Shown here: positions 1 to 6,469 of the stretch, piece after piece | Position numbering within the stretch: the first letter of the stretch is position 1 | Layout: each line of letters starts with the position of its first letter | Source: a virus | Length of the DNA stretch: 34,804 bases | IMG/VR virus record: IMGVR_UViG_3300025872_004374 | Coordinates: 1-34,804 of that record | Strand: one strand, 5' to 3' | Made by a program: the position numbers and the translations under genes | Notes under the pieces: generated by a model | Told to the model about the DNA's origin: nothing | The model's database searches: none | Seen by the model: only the letters and a program-made list of their open reading frames with translations

Positions 1-189
1 CTACCATTCCTCCACCATAGTCGCGCCGCTCCAGTGGAACTCGTCCGGATCGCCTTTGTGGATCTGCACGATACAGCCATTGTCGGCGGCGTCACGGACG
101 GCTTGGTCACGGACTCGGTGAATGTCTGCGTACGGTCCGTCGACGTCGAACTCGCCGAACTCGTACAGCAGCCAGTACTGGGTGGACAT
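1..189 (-). CDS. Small hypothetical protein (62 aa)
   Basis: A complete 62-residue acidic ORF from ATG to TAG. It is rich in Asp, Glu and Trp/Tyr and opens MSTQYWLLYEFGEFDVDG. I see no signal peptide, membrane segment or known motif. It lies 31 nt downstream of the next gene in the same direction, so it is probably the tail of the same small operon. I do not recognise the family. Confidence 0.6.
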   Translation of the reverse strand: MSTQYWLLYEFGEFDVDGPYADIHRVRDQAVRDAADNGCIVQIHKGDPDEFHWSGATMVEEW

Positions 190-220
190 GGTGATGGGAA
201 CTCTGAATGAAGTGTGGTGG

Positions 221-424
221 TCAGTCTACGAACGAGAAGGGCATGTGGCCTGGTTTCAGTGCCACAACCCACTTGCCTTGATAGACCTCCATGGGGAGGT
301 GGGCGTTGAGGAACTCCTCGTACTTGGAGTCGTCCTCCTTCTTCTCGGCGTACTGTTGGGCGTACTCGTGGAGGTGGGCCGTAGCCTCCTCGTATGTCTC
401 GTATTGTGGGCAGTTGACGCTCAT
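221..424 (-). CDS. Small hypothetical protein (67 aa)
   Basis: I chose the ATG at 424 (MSVNCPQYETYEEATAHLHEY) because it overlaps the TGA of the upstream gene by ATGA, the standard arrangement here. The open frame runs further upstream only inside the neighbour. The protein looks soluble, with a helical acidic and Gln-rich middle. Function unknown. Confidence 0.65.
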   Translation of the reverse strand: MSVNCPQYETYEEATAHLHEYAQQYAEKKEDDSKYEEFLNAHLPMEVYQGKWVVALKPGHMPFSFVD

Positions 425-639
425 TTTGCGGCTTGGTGGAATTTCCAACGGTCGAGCCAGTCGACCCATGGGTCGCTGTCGCTGACCACAGTGTTGCTCA
501 GGAGGGAGAACTCGACGATGTCAGCGATCTCCTGCATGTCATCAAGAGACCACGGCTGAGGCGGGAATGCCTTCTGCCAGATTGGCTCTCTGGCGACAAG
601 ATGCTCCGCACGGAGGCGGAGTGACTCAAGACTTTTCAC
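421..639 (-). CDS. Small hypothetical protein (72 aa), GTG start
   Basis: A 72-residue ORF beginning at a GTG that lies inside the last codons of the upstream nucleotidylyltransferase gene (14-nt overlap). Its stop overlaps the start of the next gene by ATGA. The sequence is Trp-rich and acidic in its second half. No family recognised; the tight overlaps on both sides support a real, translationally coupled gene. Confidence 0.6.
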   Translation of the reverse strand: MKSLESLRLRAEHLVAREPIWQKAFPPQPWSLDDMQEIADIVEFSLLSNTVVSDSDPWVDWLDRWKFHQAAK

Positions 640-1159
640 GGCTGAGTTCTTCAGAGCGGAGTTGCAGAATCATGCGGAACAGTTCGTCGTCCCCGTGGTA
701 GATCTCACGAACGATCTGCTCATCGCCAATCTCGAGGAAGTGGCGGATGACCGTGCTCGAACCGACACGGATCTCGTTCGGAACGAACTTGACGCCGAGG
801 TCGTCACGCAGACGCTCGCCGAGCTTGCTCTGGTCGAGGCCGAGGACCACGGTTGTGGCCTGCTGCAGCTCGGGCTGCACCTGGCGAGTGAGGACATCGG
901 TGATGCACTCTTCGACGGCCTGGTACGGTCCGGGTGCGCCGGTAAACATCACGCGGTCGATGTCCACGCCAGCATGTTCGAGGAGAATCCCAAACGCTGC
1001 TCGGCGGAGCTCCACGTCGTTGTTCTTCTTCGCAAGCGAGAGAGACACGACGGCTTGGTCGGCCTCCTGCAGCATGCGCTGGACCAGGTGAACGTGCCCG
1101 GGGTGGGGCAGATTCATGCGGCCAAACGTGACGGCGGTTGTCATGTGGTTGTTTTCCAT
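626..1159 (-). CDS. Nucleotidylyltransferase of the HxGH (cytidylyltransferase/NMN adenylyltransferase) superfamily
   Basis: The protein begins with a beta strand (TTAVTFGRMN) followed by the HPGH signature of nucleotidylyltransferases. It carries the second signature as GSSTVIR, the position of the ISxTxxR loop that binds the phosphates. Enzymes of this fold transfer AMP or CMP to a phosphorylated partner, for example NMN in NAD salvage. Several large phages carry such genes, but the substrate cannot be read from this sequence. Two in-frame starts are possible. The ATG at 1159 (MENNHM) sits exactly six bases after a TACAAT -10 box, as in other cassettes of this window. The ATG at 1144 gives 172 aa and begins right at the fold. 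Confidence 0.75.
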   Translation of the reverse strand: MENNHMTTAVTFGRMNLPHPGHVHLVQRMLQEADQAVVSLSLAKKNNDVELRRAAFGILLEHAGVDIDRVMFTGAPGPYQAVEECITDVLTRQVQPELQQATTVVLGLDQSKLGERLRDDLGVKFVPNEIRVGSSTVIRHFLEIGDEQIVREIYHGDDELFRMILQLRSEELSREKS

Positions 1160-1165
1160 ATCCCT

Positions 1166-1222
1166 ATTGTACCTCAAGTCAGCGCCTGGAAACCAGATCT
1201 GGTCCAGTTTTGTAACCGTCAC
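1166..1222 (-). promoter_or_regulatory. Early promoter cassette 1 (22-bp element plus TACAAT -10)
   Basis: On the minus strand a 22-bp element at 1222-1201 (GTGACGGT, four bases, AAAACTGGACC at the far end) is followed 29 nt later by TACAAT at 1171-1166. An ATG then lies six bases downstream at 1159. The same arrangement recurs seven more times in the first 13.5 kb. The spacer contains the palindrome CCAGATCTGG. Confidence 0.6.
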
Positions 1223-1255
1223 ATGGTCCACCAGGCGCCTCTCTCGAGGAGAGCC

Positions 1256-1450
1256 TCAATGAAGCCGCTCTGCAAAGTCGTCAAACCCCTGCTTTCCGCC
1301 ACACCATCGGGAGTAGCGGTCCTCAGGAGGACGGTTCGGGCGCTTCAGACGGCTGAGGTACGCGTCTGCTCGTGGGTCTGTGATGAGTACGGCGGTGCCG
1401 TGGTCTTGGGCCATCAGCGATGGCACTGTGTCGGGACGATGAGTTGACAT
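1256..1450 (-). CDS. Small hypothetical protein (64 aa)
   Basis: I chose the ATG at 1450 (MSTHRPDTVPSLMAQDHG), preceded by GTTACC as at the hsp20 start. The frame is open to about 1474, so a slightly longer form is possible. The C-terminal half is basic and Trp/Cys-containing (RYSRWCGGKQGFDDFAERLH). No known family recognised. It stands alone between the GNAT gene and cassette 1. Confidence 0.55.
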   Translation of the reverse strand: MSTHRPDTVPSLMAQDHGTAVLITDPRADAYLSRLKRPNRPPEDRYSRWCGGKQGFDDFAERLH

Positions 1451-1498
1451 GGTAACTGATGCGAACATCAGCAACTTTTTACGAGGTTACCAATCTCG

Positions 1499-1933
1499 TC
1501 AGGCCCACTTGTCAGTGGCGGCCTCGGTGAAACTCTTACCCGGATAGGGGTTCTTCACCATCATGAAACCGCCCTGATCAAGGTCACGGCGGTAGCCGAG
1601 ACGCTCGTAGAAGCCTGATGTGGCGCGTCCGGCCCAGATCGTGAGGTTGTCATTGCACCCTCGCTCGATCCACTTCACCGCGGCCGTGCCGATGCCCCTG
1701 CGTCTCCACTTGGGGAACAGGTAGAGGGACTCGAGGGCGGCGCAGTCCTCCCACTCGAAGATCTCGGCGAAGCCGGCGTAGACGTGGTAGTAGTCTTCTG
1801 GAACGGTGATTCCCCAGAGCTTCGCTCCCTCGGCCACGGCACCGACCAGATACTCGTACCAGTGCTCACCCTTCTCGAACTCCGTCTCGTGGGCCCAGAG
1901 CACCGCTGCAGCGCCTTTGCCGAGGTAGGTCAG
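1499..1933 (-). CDS. GNAT-family N-acetyltransferase, start codon unclear
   Basis: The segment LFPKWRRRGIGTAAVKWIE carries the RRxGxG acetyl-CoA pyrophosphate loop (motif A) of GNAT enzymes, and FYERLGYRR is the usual C-terminal motif B. The substrate is unknown. The start is unusual. The frame is open far into the upstream gene, with an ATG at 2029, but no ATG lies near that gene's end. A CTG at 1933 overlaps the upstream TGA as CTGA, and a GTG at 1903 preceded by AAAGG would give 134 aa. I used the coupled position. Translational coupling to, or a frameshift from, the upstream TIGR03792-like gene is possible. Confidence 0.65.
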   Translation of the reverse strand: MTYLGKGAAAVLWAHETEFEKGEHWYEYLVGAVAEGAKLWGITVPEDYYHVYAGFAEIFEWEDCAALESLYLFPKWRRRGIGTAAVKWIERGCNDNLTIWAGRATSGFYERLGYRRDLDQGGFMMVKNPYPGKSFTEAATDKWA

Positions 1934-2205
1934 ATCGATCTGAGCATCACCACCTTCGACCCGAAGAGCTGACGCATCTTCATGTTGAGAGGCGTCATCT
2001 CGTCCTTCTTCTGTGCTGCTCGGTCCCATGACGCTTTGTCTCTCCACCAGATGCGGTTGGTTGCGATGCCTGCTTTGCAGTCGATCTGCTTGTTGATGAA
2101 GCCCCTCTGCTGGCGAAGCCACGGGAGCCAGTAGTCCTCTTCAAACTTCAGCCAGTCGTCCTTGACTGAGGGATGGACCATGAACTGCAACTGCTCAAGA
2201 ATCAC
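1930..2205 (-). CDS. TIGR03792-like small cyanobacterial-type protein (91 aa)
   Basis: A 91-residue protein with a GTG start 11 nt inside the upstream gene. Its pattern (ILEQLQFMVHPSVKDDWL, then DYWLPWLRQQRGFINKQI, then IWWRDKASWDRA) resembles the short cyanobacterial TIGR03792 family, a ferredoxin-like alpha/beta-barrel fold related to antibiotic-biosynthesis monooxygenases. The assignment comes from recalled pattern and length, not from a search. The role in a phage is unknown. Confidence 0.5.
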   Translation of the reverse strand: MILEQLQFMVHPSVKDDWLKFEEDYWLPWLRQQRGFINKQIDCKAGIATNRIWWRDKASWDRAAQKKDEMTPLNMKMRQLFGSKVVMLRSI

Positions 2206-2452
2206 GTTTCCACTCCGTCCACTTTTGAATGGGGCACTCCATGTTGGCCATGGTTGTCTTCAACGGCATGAAGCAGCCGCAGATTTGACATGTGCGAGCT
2301 TCACTATTATAGCGGTCGCACGATTCGCAAACCTCCATTCGTAACATGGACACGCGGCGAGGGGCCACAGATGGGTCCTCAAGCAGCCGCTTAGCCGTGT
2401 CCTTGATTGAGGCAGCAAAGCTCCGCCTACAGCACTCCGGTGAGTCTGACAT
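2195..2452 (-). CDS. Small zinc-ribbon protein (85 aa)
   Basis: Residues about 42-73 carry CESC, then 10 residues, CQICGC, then CP near the end, which is a typical four-cysteine zinc-ribbon layout. The N-terminal half is helical and basic. ATGA overlap with the upstream gene and an 11-nt overlap with the next place it inside an operon. Similar zinc-ribbon microproteins are common in cyanophages. A nucleic-acid or protein-binding role is only an inference. Confidence 0.6.
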   Translation of the reverse strand: MSDSPECCRRSFAASIKDTAKRLLEDPSVAPRRVSMLRMEVCESCDRYNSEARTCQICGCFMPLKTTMANMECPIQKWTEWKRDS

Positions 2453-2997
2453 CAGTCCCAGTACGATTGGATAGTTTCCAGATGTTTCAGGACGATCTCC
2501 TCGTCCGTGGTCCTGTAGACGGATTTTACACTGCCTTCGGTCTGGTAGAGGCGAAGCTCCTGTAGAGCGGCTCGCACGACAGTGCAGTCAGCCACCCACT
2601 CGCGTAACCAGAAGACATTGAACTTCTCCTTGTAGTGCCAGAGCGGATCGTCATAGGTCCAGACCCGCTTCGGCTCGGGCTGGTTGTTAGCCCGATTGAC
2701 CCAGTCGGCGAGGAAGTCATACTCTTCGTCGCTCTCTCGGGCGGTCATACTCTCTTCGAGCTGAGCCTGGAACGCACGCTCCTCCTCCTCAGGGGTGCCG
2801 GTGACGACCACCTGTCTGTAGTCCTGAGCTCGGGCCATGGCCTTGTCCCGGTAGTAGCCAGGGTCGCAGCGGAAGACGCAGTTGACGATCAGGTAAGGGA
2901 CGTTGGGGTAGCGGAAGAAGCCCTCCTCAGTGAGCTGGCCACCACCACCGGAGCGGGCACGCCAGCTGAGGTCGAGGATGTGAACTTCGTTACTCAT
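2452..2997 (-). CDS. Hypothetical protein (181 aa)
   Basis: The ATG at 2997 (MSNEVHILDLSWRARSGGGG) overlaps the upstream TGA by ATGA, so the 14 extra codons upstream are not needed. The protein is acidic and soluble with many aromatic residues (VWTYDDPLWHYKEKFNVFWL). I see no signal peptide or membrane segment and no motif I can name. Confidence 0.65.
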   Translation of the reverse strand: MSNEVHILDLSWRARSGGGGQLTEEGFFRYPNVPYLIVNCVFRCDPGYYRDKAMARAQDYRQVVVTGTPEEEERAFQAQLEESMTARESDEEYDFLADWVNRANNQPEPKRVWTYDDPLWHYKEKFNVFWLREWVADCTVVRAALQELRLYQTEGSVKSVYRTTDEEIVLKHLETIQSYWD

Positions 2998-3179
2998 TTT
3001 CCGGACCTCCATGTTAGACAGTCGGTGAACGACTCCCACTTCTCGTCGTAGAGCTCATCCTCGTGACCAGCTCCTACATCCTGAAGGCAGATGCCCACGA
3101 TCTCAGCCTCGACCCACCCGTACCCGTCGATGTGGATGGGGTGGGAAGCGGCGAGCAGGAGAGCGAGGAGACTAGACAT
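2994..3179 (-). CDS. Small hypothetical protein with hydrophobic N-terminus (61 aa)
   Basis: The ATG at 3179 (MSSLLALLLAASHPIHIDG) overlaps the stop of the upstream gene by eight bases. The first 13 residues are strongly hydrophobic and could be a signal peptide or short membrane anchor. The rest is acidic. Function unknown. Confidence 0.55.
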   Translation of the reverse strand: MSSLLALLLAASHPIHIDGYGWVEAEIVGICLQDVGAGHEDELYDEKWESFTDCLTWRSGK

Positions 3180-3432
3180 TGATCTTGCCGAGTGCGGCTC
3201 GGTAGAAGGCTTCGAGGCTCGGGCCATGGGTACTTGGGACACCGAACTTCTCCGCGAAAGCAGCAACCGCAGCACGCTCAGGCATGTAGCTCAGCGTCCG
3301 CTTGTCGAACTCCATGTGCGGCAGAAGGGCCAGAAATGACCCAACCACGACGTCATAGAGGGCAGCCATGTCCTCTTCTGGGATGTTGACAGTCCTGGTT
3401 GTTGGTGCCAAGCAGGAGAACTGAACTTCCAT
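3172..3432 (-). CDS. Hypothetical protein (86 aa), possibly the second part of a split gene
   Basis: Starts at the ATG at 3432 (MEVQFSCLAPTTRTVNIPEE). The downstream sequence looks like a real protein (AALYDVVVGSFLALLPHMEF, then AFAEKFGVPST). The frame of the gene just upstream stays open through this start and then turns into sequence that looks like a shadow of this one. Either the two overlap by about 140 nt or a frameshift joins them. No family recognised. Confidence 0.5.
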   Translation of the reverse strand: MEVQFSCLAPTTRTVNIPEEDMAALYDVVVGSFLALLPHMEFDKRTLSYMPERAAVAAFAEKFGVPSTHGPSLEAFYRAALGKINV

Positions 3433-3551
3433 AGCCACTTGTGAACGGGGTAGATTGGGGGAGCGAAGTGCATGACCCACAGAGGTGAGTCGGTTGCTTC
3501 GAGGTAGTCGTAGGCCTTCTTGAAGGCCGCTGGGCGAATTGGTGGGTTCAC
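3291..3551 (-). CDS. Hypothetical ORF (86 aa), GTG start, frameshift candidate
   Basis: Starts at a GTG overlapping the upstream TGA (GTGA). The first 40 residues (for example KKAYDYLEATDSPLWVMHF) look protein-like. After about position 3432 the composition turns rich in Trp, Ser and Arg, like an out-of-frame reading of the neighbour. The natural product may be this N-terminus joined to the 86-aa protein at 3172-3432 by a frameshift, or this may be an extensively overlapping gene. Confidence 0.35.
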   Translation of the reverse strand: MNPPIRPAAFKKAYDYLEATDSPLWVMHFAPPIYPVHKWLWKFSSPAWHQQPGLSTSQKRTWLPSMTSWLGHFWPFCRTWSSTSGR

Positions 3552-3952
3552 TTGTTCATTTGCAGGGTGGGCACGGGCATACCGCCTTCAGTCGGCACGT
3601 AGACGGTCACGTTGCCGTGCTTGGCACCTTCCTCCAGGTTGGTGATGTAGAGGTACTGAAGGTACTCGCGGTTGCCCTTCAGGGAGTCACCAATGATCTG
3701 GTTGGCCTTGGCAACGCCACCGGCACGGATGATCTCGGCTTCAGCCAGCTGTTGAGCAGAGTCCTTTTTCGCCTGGGCTTCCAGCACGGCCACCTGGCGA
3801 GTGTACTCAGCCTCTTGCAGCAGAGCCTTACCGTTCAGGGTTTTGGTCCACACGTTGTACTGAGGGAGACCGTAAGCGAGGCCACCGATGGTAACGACGC
3901 CGACGAGGCTGAGGGCGAGGGCGGCAGGGAGAGGACTGTCGTTGTAGCTCAT
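3548..3952 (-). CDS. Prohibitin-like (SPFH/Band 7-type) membrane protein
   Basis: A 134-residue protein with one N-terminal membrane segment (about residues 10-28). It is followed by a long Ala/Glu/Gln-rich helix (ALLQEAEYTRQVAVLEAQA, then AEAEIIRAGGVAKANQIIG) typical of the C-terminal half of prohibitin/SPFH proteins, and it ends with VTVYVPTEGGMPVP. It is much shorter than full prohibitins and lacks most of the SPFH beta domain. T4-like cyanophages carry prohibitin-like genes; a role in stabilising membrane complexes during infection is an inference. It has its own putative promoter upstream. Confidence 0.65.
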   Translation of the reverse strand: MSYNDSPLPAALALSLVGVVTIGGLAYGLPQYNVWTKTLNGKALLQEAEYTRQVAVLEAQAKKDSAQQLAEAEIIRAGGVAKANQIIGDSLKGNREYLQYLYITNLEEGAKHGNVTVYVPTEGGMPVPTLQMNK

Positions 3953-3969
3953 GGTTTGAGTGGTGGGTG

Positions 3970-4009
3970 ATTAGCGTAGGGAGAGGGACGCGGCAGGAAA
4001 CCGCGCCCC
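3970..4009 (-). promoter_or_regulatory. Intergenic hairpin and putative -10 of the prohibitin-like gene
   Basis: Between the DUF932 stop and the prohibitin-like start there is a GC-rich hairpin (GGGACGCGG at 3985-3993 against CCGCGCCCC at 4001-4009), without a clean T-run. GCTAAT follows at 3975-3970 and may be a -10 box. The 5' leader CACCCACCACTCAAACC precedes the ATG and has no Shine-Dalgarno sequence. Nearly the same leader words precede a possible GTG start at 8343. Confidence 0.4.
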
Positions 4010-4016
4010 ACAAAAC

Positions 4017-4844
4017 TCAGGCGACTGCGAGCTCGGTCAGAACGCTCAGAGCGCGCTGGTTGACGCGGTTGCCAGTGCCGAAGTTCACGTACTGGAACTG
4101 CGCCTTGGCGGTCTTGCGAGCCTCGTTCGAGGTGAAATCAGTCACAGCGTTGAAGGCATCATAGAGAGTGCGACCCTCGTTGCCACGGCCGCTGTAGAAC
4201 AGCTGGTTGAGCTTGTCGATGGCCTTGATCTCGCTCGCCTTGCGATCGAAGATCTGCTCCAGCGCATTGTGGAACTGACCGCTCGTGCAGGAGGTCTGCG
4301 AGAGCTGCTCGACGTGCTTGGAGTACTGCTCCATGCAGACGGAGACGTAGTTGGAGACCGCTGTGGTCTCGAGTACGCGCTCGTTCACGCCTGCCGTGTG
4401 GCGGAACTTCTCGCTGATGTCCGAATAGGCCATCGCGAAGGTGTTGCCACAGATGACGCGCACAGCGGAGGTGCCGATGGCCACAGACTTGTTGCCAGCG
4501 TGACCGTTGAGGAAGGTGATGTAGGACTGGTAGTCCTCACCAATGACTTGGAACTCCTTCTCGATCTTCGCCTGAACGAAGACGCTCGCGCCGTGGGCGA
4601 GGTAGCCCACGTTCTCGATCTTGAGGAGGCCCTCCTCCTGCAGAGGCTTGATGAGGCTCAGCAGAGTCTCGTTCTGCACGATCTCGTAGTCGGGGGAGAC
4701 GGTGCCGAGGCCACGGCCGGTGTCGTCACGGACGATGGCGACCTTCTGGTCCCACTGCACAGGCTGGCCGTTGTTGCCGGTGAAGAACAGAGGGCGCTTG
4801 GAGACGGTCCAGTTGAGGTCGTTGGTGACAGCGAAAGCAGGCAT
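4017..4844 (-). CDS. DUF932 phage/plasmid-like protein (275 aa)
   Basis: The sequence follows the DUF932/TIGR03299 pattern: an N-terminal VSPDYEIVQNETLLSLI, a middle YITFLNGHAGNKSVAIGTS, then VRVICGNTFAMAYSD and a helical C-terminus. This family is widespread in phages and plasmids; its molecular function is not established. Full length for the family. It follows a TACAAT -10 box with an A/C-rich leader (CAACCAACACCCTCAAAACC) and appears monocistronic. Confidence 0.8.
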   Translation of the reverse strand: MPAFAVTNDLNWTVSKRPLFFTGNNGQPVQWDQKVAIVRDDTGRGLGTVSPDYEIVQNETLLSLIKPLQEEGLLKIENVGYLAHGASVFVQAKIEKEFQVIGEDYQSYITFLNGHAGNKSVAIGTSAVRVICGNTFAMAYSDISEKFRHTAGVNERVLETTAVSNYVSVCMEQYSKHVEQLSQTSCTSGQFHNALEQIFDRKASEIKAIDKLNQLFYSGRGNEGRTLYDAFNAVTDFTSNEARKTAKAQFQYVNFGTGNRVNQRALSVLTELAVA

Positions 4845-4872
4845 GGTTTTGAGGGTGTTGGTTGACTTGACT

Positions 4873-4878
4873 ATTGTA
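4873..4878 (-). promoter_or_regulatory. Putative -10 box of the DUF932 gene
   Basis: Minus-strand TGTGGTACAATAG is an extended -10 (TGnTACAAT) placed 28 nt before the ATG. No convincing -35 or 22-bp element lies at the expected distance, unlike the repeated cassettes. Confidence 0.5.
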
Positions 4879-4901
4879 CCACAGTTTTCGGTGTGGAAAC
4901 C

Positions 4902-5210
4902 TCAGTTGGTGATGGGGCAGACGGCCACTTGGTAGCCACCGCCGGTGGAACGCAGGCACTCCTTGTTGCGGACGCCCACAGCCCAGCCGTTACCGCGGGA
5001 GTAGGTGTCGTACGGAGTGGCGATCCAGCCGACGTAGCCGTCGCTGGCAAACTGAACGGTGCAGGGGAAGGTGGCAGTGGCGGAGCCGCCCTCCCACTGA
5101 CGGCACTGGGTGTCGAATGCCATCTGGGCACGGGCGGGAGCCACGGGGATGGCGATTGCCAGAGCGGCGAGGGCAGAGGTGAGGAGCTTCATGGTGGGTT
5201 GGTTGCTCAT
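4902..5210 (-). CDS. Small secreted protein with signal peptide (102 aa)
   Basis: From the ATG at 5192 the sequence MKLLTSALAALAIAIPVAP followed by ARAQ is a classical signal peptide with an AxA cleavage site. The mature part (about 73 aa) has four Cys residues (CRQWEGG, FPCTVQF, KECLRS, VAVCP) that could form disulfides. An in-frame ATG at 5210 (MSNQPTM) lies exactly six bases after the TATGAT box, so a leaderless start is also possible; I annotated that longer form. Function unknown; periplasmic or exported location inferred. Confidence 0.65.
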   Translation of the reverse strand: MSNQPTMKLLTSALAALAIAIPVAPARAQMAFDTQCRQWEGGSATATFPCTVQFASDGYVGWIATPYDTYSRGNGWAVGVRNKECLRSTGGGYQVAVCPITN

Positions 5211-5216
5211 GTGGCT

Positions 5217-5273
5217 ATCATACAGCGAAAAGGGCCTCGCTGGAGGCCCTTGTGCCACTTCTCACACCGGCAC
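5217..5273 (-). promoter_or_regulatory. Early promoter cassette 2 (22-bp element, terminator, TATGAT -10)
   Basis: The element at 5273-5252 reads GTGCCGGT, four bases, then GAAGTGGCAC, with GTGCC/GGCAC arms. The TATGAT box lies at 5222-5217, 29 nt away. The spacer is filled by an intrinsic terminator (see 5226-5250). An ATG follows six bases after the -10. Confidence 0.6.
5226..5250 (-). terminator. Intrinsic terminator inside cassette 2
   Basis: Minus-strand AGGGCCTC, loop CAGC, GAGGCCCT, then TTTTCG: a perfect 8-bp stem with a short T-run. It would stop the operon ending at 5275 immediately before the next promoter. Confidence 0.75.
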
Positions 5274-5274
5274 A

Positions 5275-5481
5275 TCAAAAGACGTCGTTGGGCTCGAACT
5301 CGGCGTGCCAGGTGTACTGTTCGGCTTCTTCATCGCAAAAGAGTAGTGAGAGTGCAAGGTCGGCGACGGTCTCCACGTCGTGGCGGGACAGTCCGTCCAG
5401 GGTGACGCCGATGCCGTCGTTGGCGAGGGTCATGGAGTAGAAGCCCCACTTCTCGTCGTAGGAGCCGGTGGTCTGAATCAT
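5275..5481 (-). CDS. Small hypothetical protein (68 aa)
   Basis: The ATG at 5481 (MIQTTGSYDEKWGFYSMTL) overlaps the upstream TGA by ATGA. The protein is acidic, with no membrane segment. It is the last gene of its operon, since a strong terminator follows 25 nt after its stop. Not recognised. Confidence 0.6.
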   Translation of the reverse strand: MIQTTGSYDEKWGFYSMTLANDGIGVTLDGLSRHDVETVADLALSLLFCDEEAEQYTWHAEFEPNDVF

Positions 5482-5687
5482 TGGTCGCGTAGCATCTGAA
5501 CAGCTTTTACCAACAGGTCCCACTCCTCGAAGTCCAGGCGAACCTCGCTCCCATCGTCGTCGATAATCATCAGGAAGCGACCGCCACCGTCGTCGTCGAT
5601 GCGGACTTCGGTGCCGAGGAAGTGGCAGTCCTCCTCACGAGTGATGGAGATTGAGTGGATCTGTGACTTGTACTTGACTTCACTCAT
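5478..5687 (-). CDS. Small acidic hypothetical protein (69 aa)
   Basis: Begins at the ATG at 5687 (MSEVKYKSQIHSISI), overlapping the upstream stop by eight bases. The sequence alternates acidic turns and beta-like stretches (RFLMIIDDDGSEVRLDFEEW), which suggests a small all-beta or alpha/beta protein. Function unknown. Confidence 0.6.
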   Translation of the reverse strand: MSEVKYKSQIHSISITREEDCHFLGTEVRIDDDGGGRFLMIIDDDGSEVRLDFEEWDLLVKAVQMLRDQ

Positions 5688-5883
5688 GAGTTCCTCCGAG
5701 GTCGCGGATGCCTTTCCACAGGAAGCCGTAGTCACGTGCTTCCGTAACGCTGCCTTCAATGCCGCATACATCGCAGTTGTCGTGCCAGTAGGTGGAGACG
5801 TGGTTGCGCACCTCGCCATACTTCATGCCACAGTCGTGGCAGACTTGGTACGCACCCTTCAGTCGAGTGAGAAGATCAGTCAT
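5680..5883 (-). CDS. Small zinc-ribbon protein (67 aa)
   Basis: The ATG at 5883 (MTDLLTRLKGAYQV) is chosen over an upstream one that lies inside the preceding small gene. Two CxxC knuckles, CHDC and CDVC, lie about 22 residues apart with an intervening His-rich turn, a zinc-ribbon layout. A binding role is inferred; no specific family recognised. Confidence 0.6.
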   Translation of the reverse strand: MTDLLTRLKGAYQVCHDCGMKYGEVRNHVSTYWHDNCDVCGIEGSVTEARDYGFLWKGIRDLGGTHE

Positions 5884-6007
5884 TGTCAGGTCCTCCGAAG
5901 CCACCGAGGTCGGGGCGATCATCTTGGTATCGTGTGAAGTAGTGGATGAGGAGCACGTTGGCAGCTCCGAAGAGGTAGCCGACGAGGAAGAAGACGCCGG
6001 TCATCAT
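5876..6007 (-). CDS. Small single-pass membrane protein (43 aa)
   Basis: A 43-codon ORF starting MMTGVFFLVGYLFGAANVLL. The first ATG overlaps the upstream TGA by ATGA, and the stop overlaps the next start by eight bases. Residues 4-25 form one membrane segment, followed by a polar Asp/Gly-rich tail. The perfect fit in the operon supports it. Function unknown. Confidence 0.6.
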   Translation of the reverse strand: MMTGVFFLVGYLFGAANVLLIHYFTRYQDDRPDLGGFGGPDND

Positions 6008-6270
6008 ACGACCGCCTCCTCAGTCTTGAGCACGCTCACCAGACGCTCCAGAACGGCCGTGGTGGTGCGCCGGACTTGCGGCGAGTATGTCACCACAGCA
6101 GAGGCTGCCCTGCGCGTCAGGGCCACAGCCACAGCGAGGGTGATGAGGACTGCCATGTAGAGGCGAGAGAGGATCTCGTCGCGTGTGACCTCGCCGTTGC
6201 GAGCGCGGTCGATGAATGCTTTGGCGTTGTTCACGGTGAGGTTCAGGTCAGAGTTTGCCGCCGACTTCAC
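6004..6270 (-). CDS. Small membrane protein (about 88 aa), probable GTG start
   Basis: The C-terminal portion is coherent: FIDRARNGEVTRDEILSRLY, then a membrane segment (MAVLITLAVAVAL) and a basic amphipathic tail. No ATG fits near the end of the preceding gene. GTG at 6270 preceded by GAAG is the best start; GTG at 6234 is an alternative. Longer readings from 6441 are low-complexity and overlap a better gene. Function unknown. Confidence 0.45.
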   Translation of the reverse strand: MKSAANSDLNLTVNNAKAFIDRARNGEVTRDEILSRLYMAVLITLAVAVALTRRAASAVVTYSPQVRRTTTAVLERLVSVLKTEEAVV

Positions 6271-6469
6271 CTTCGTAGGTTGAGCAGGCGAGGGAGTCCC
6301 AGCCTTCTTGCTGTCCCTTGAGGTAGAAGCGGGTGTGTTGGAGACATAGGTCTTCGTGGAGCGCGGTGATGAGCTCCTTGCCTTCTTTGTCGAAGGAGCG
6401 GTAGGTGCCCCAGCGAGTTTTCTCGATTGCGAACGTGTCATCGTAGTAGTGGAGTTCAGTGTTGGTCAT
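6248..6469 (-). CDS. Small hypothetical protein (73 aa)
   Basis: Opens MTNTELHYYDDTFAIEKTRW with its ATG overlapping the upstream TGA by ATGA. A soluble protein with aromatic, mixed alpha/beta composition (GTYRSFDKEGKELITALHED). I favour it over the longer overlapping frame because its amino-acid use resembles neighbouring genes. Not recognised. Confidence 0.6.
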   Translation of the reverse strand: MTNTELHYYDDTFAIEKTRWGTYRSFDKEGKELITALHEDLCLQHTRFYLKGQQEGWDSLACSTYEGEVGGKL

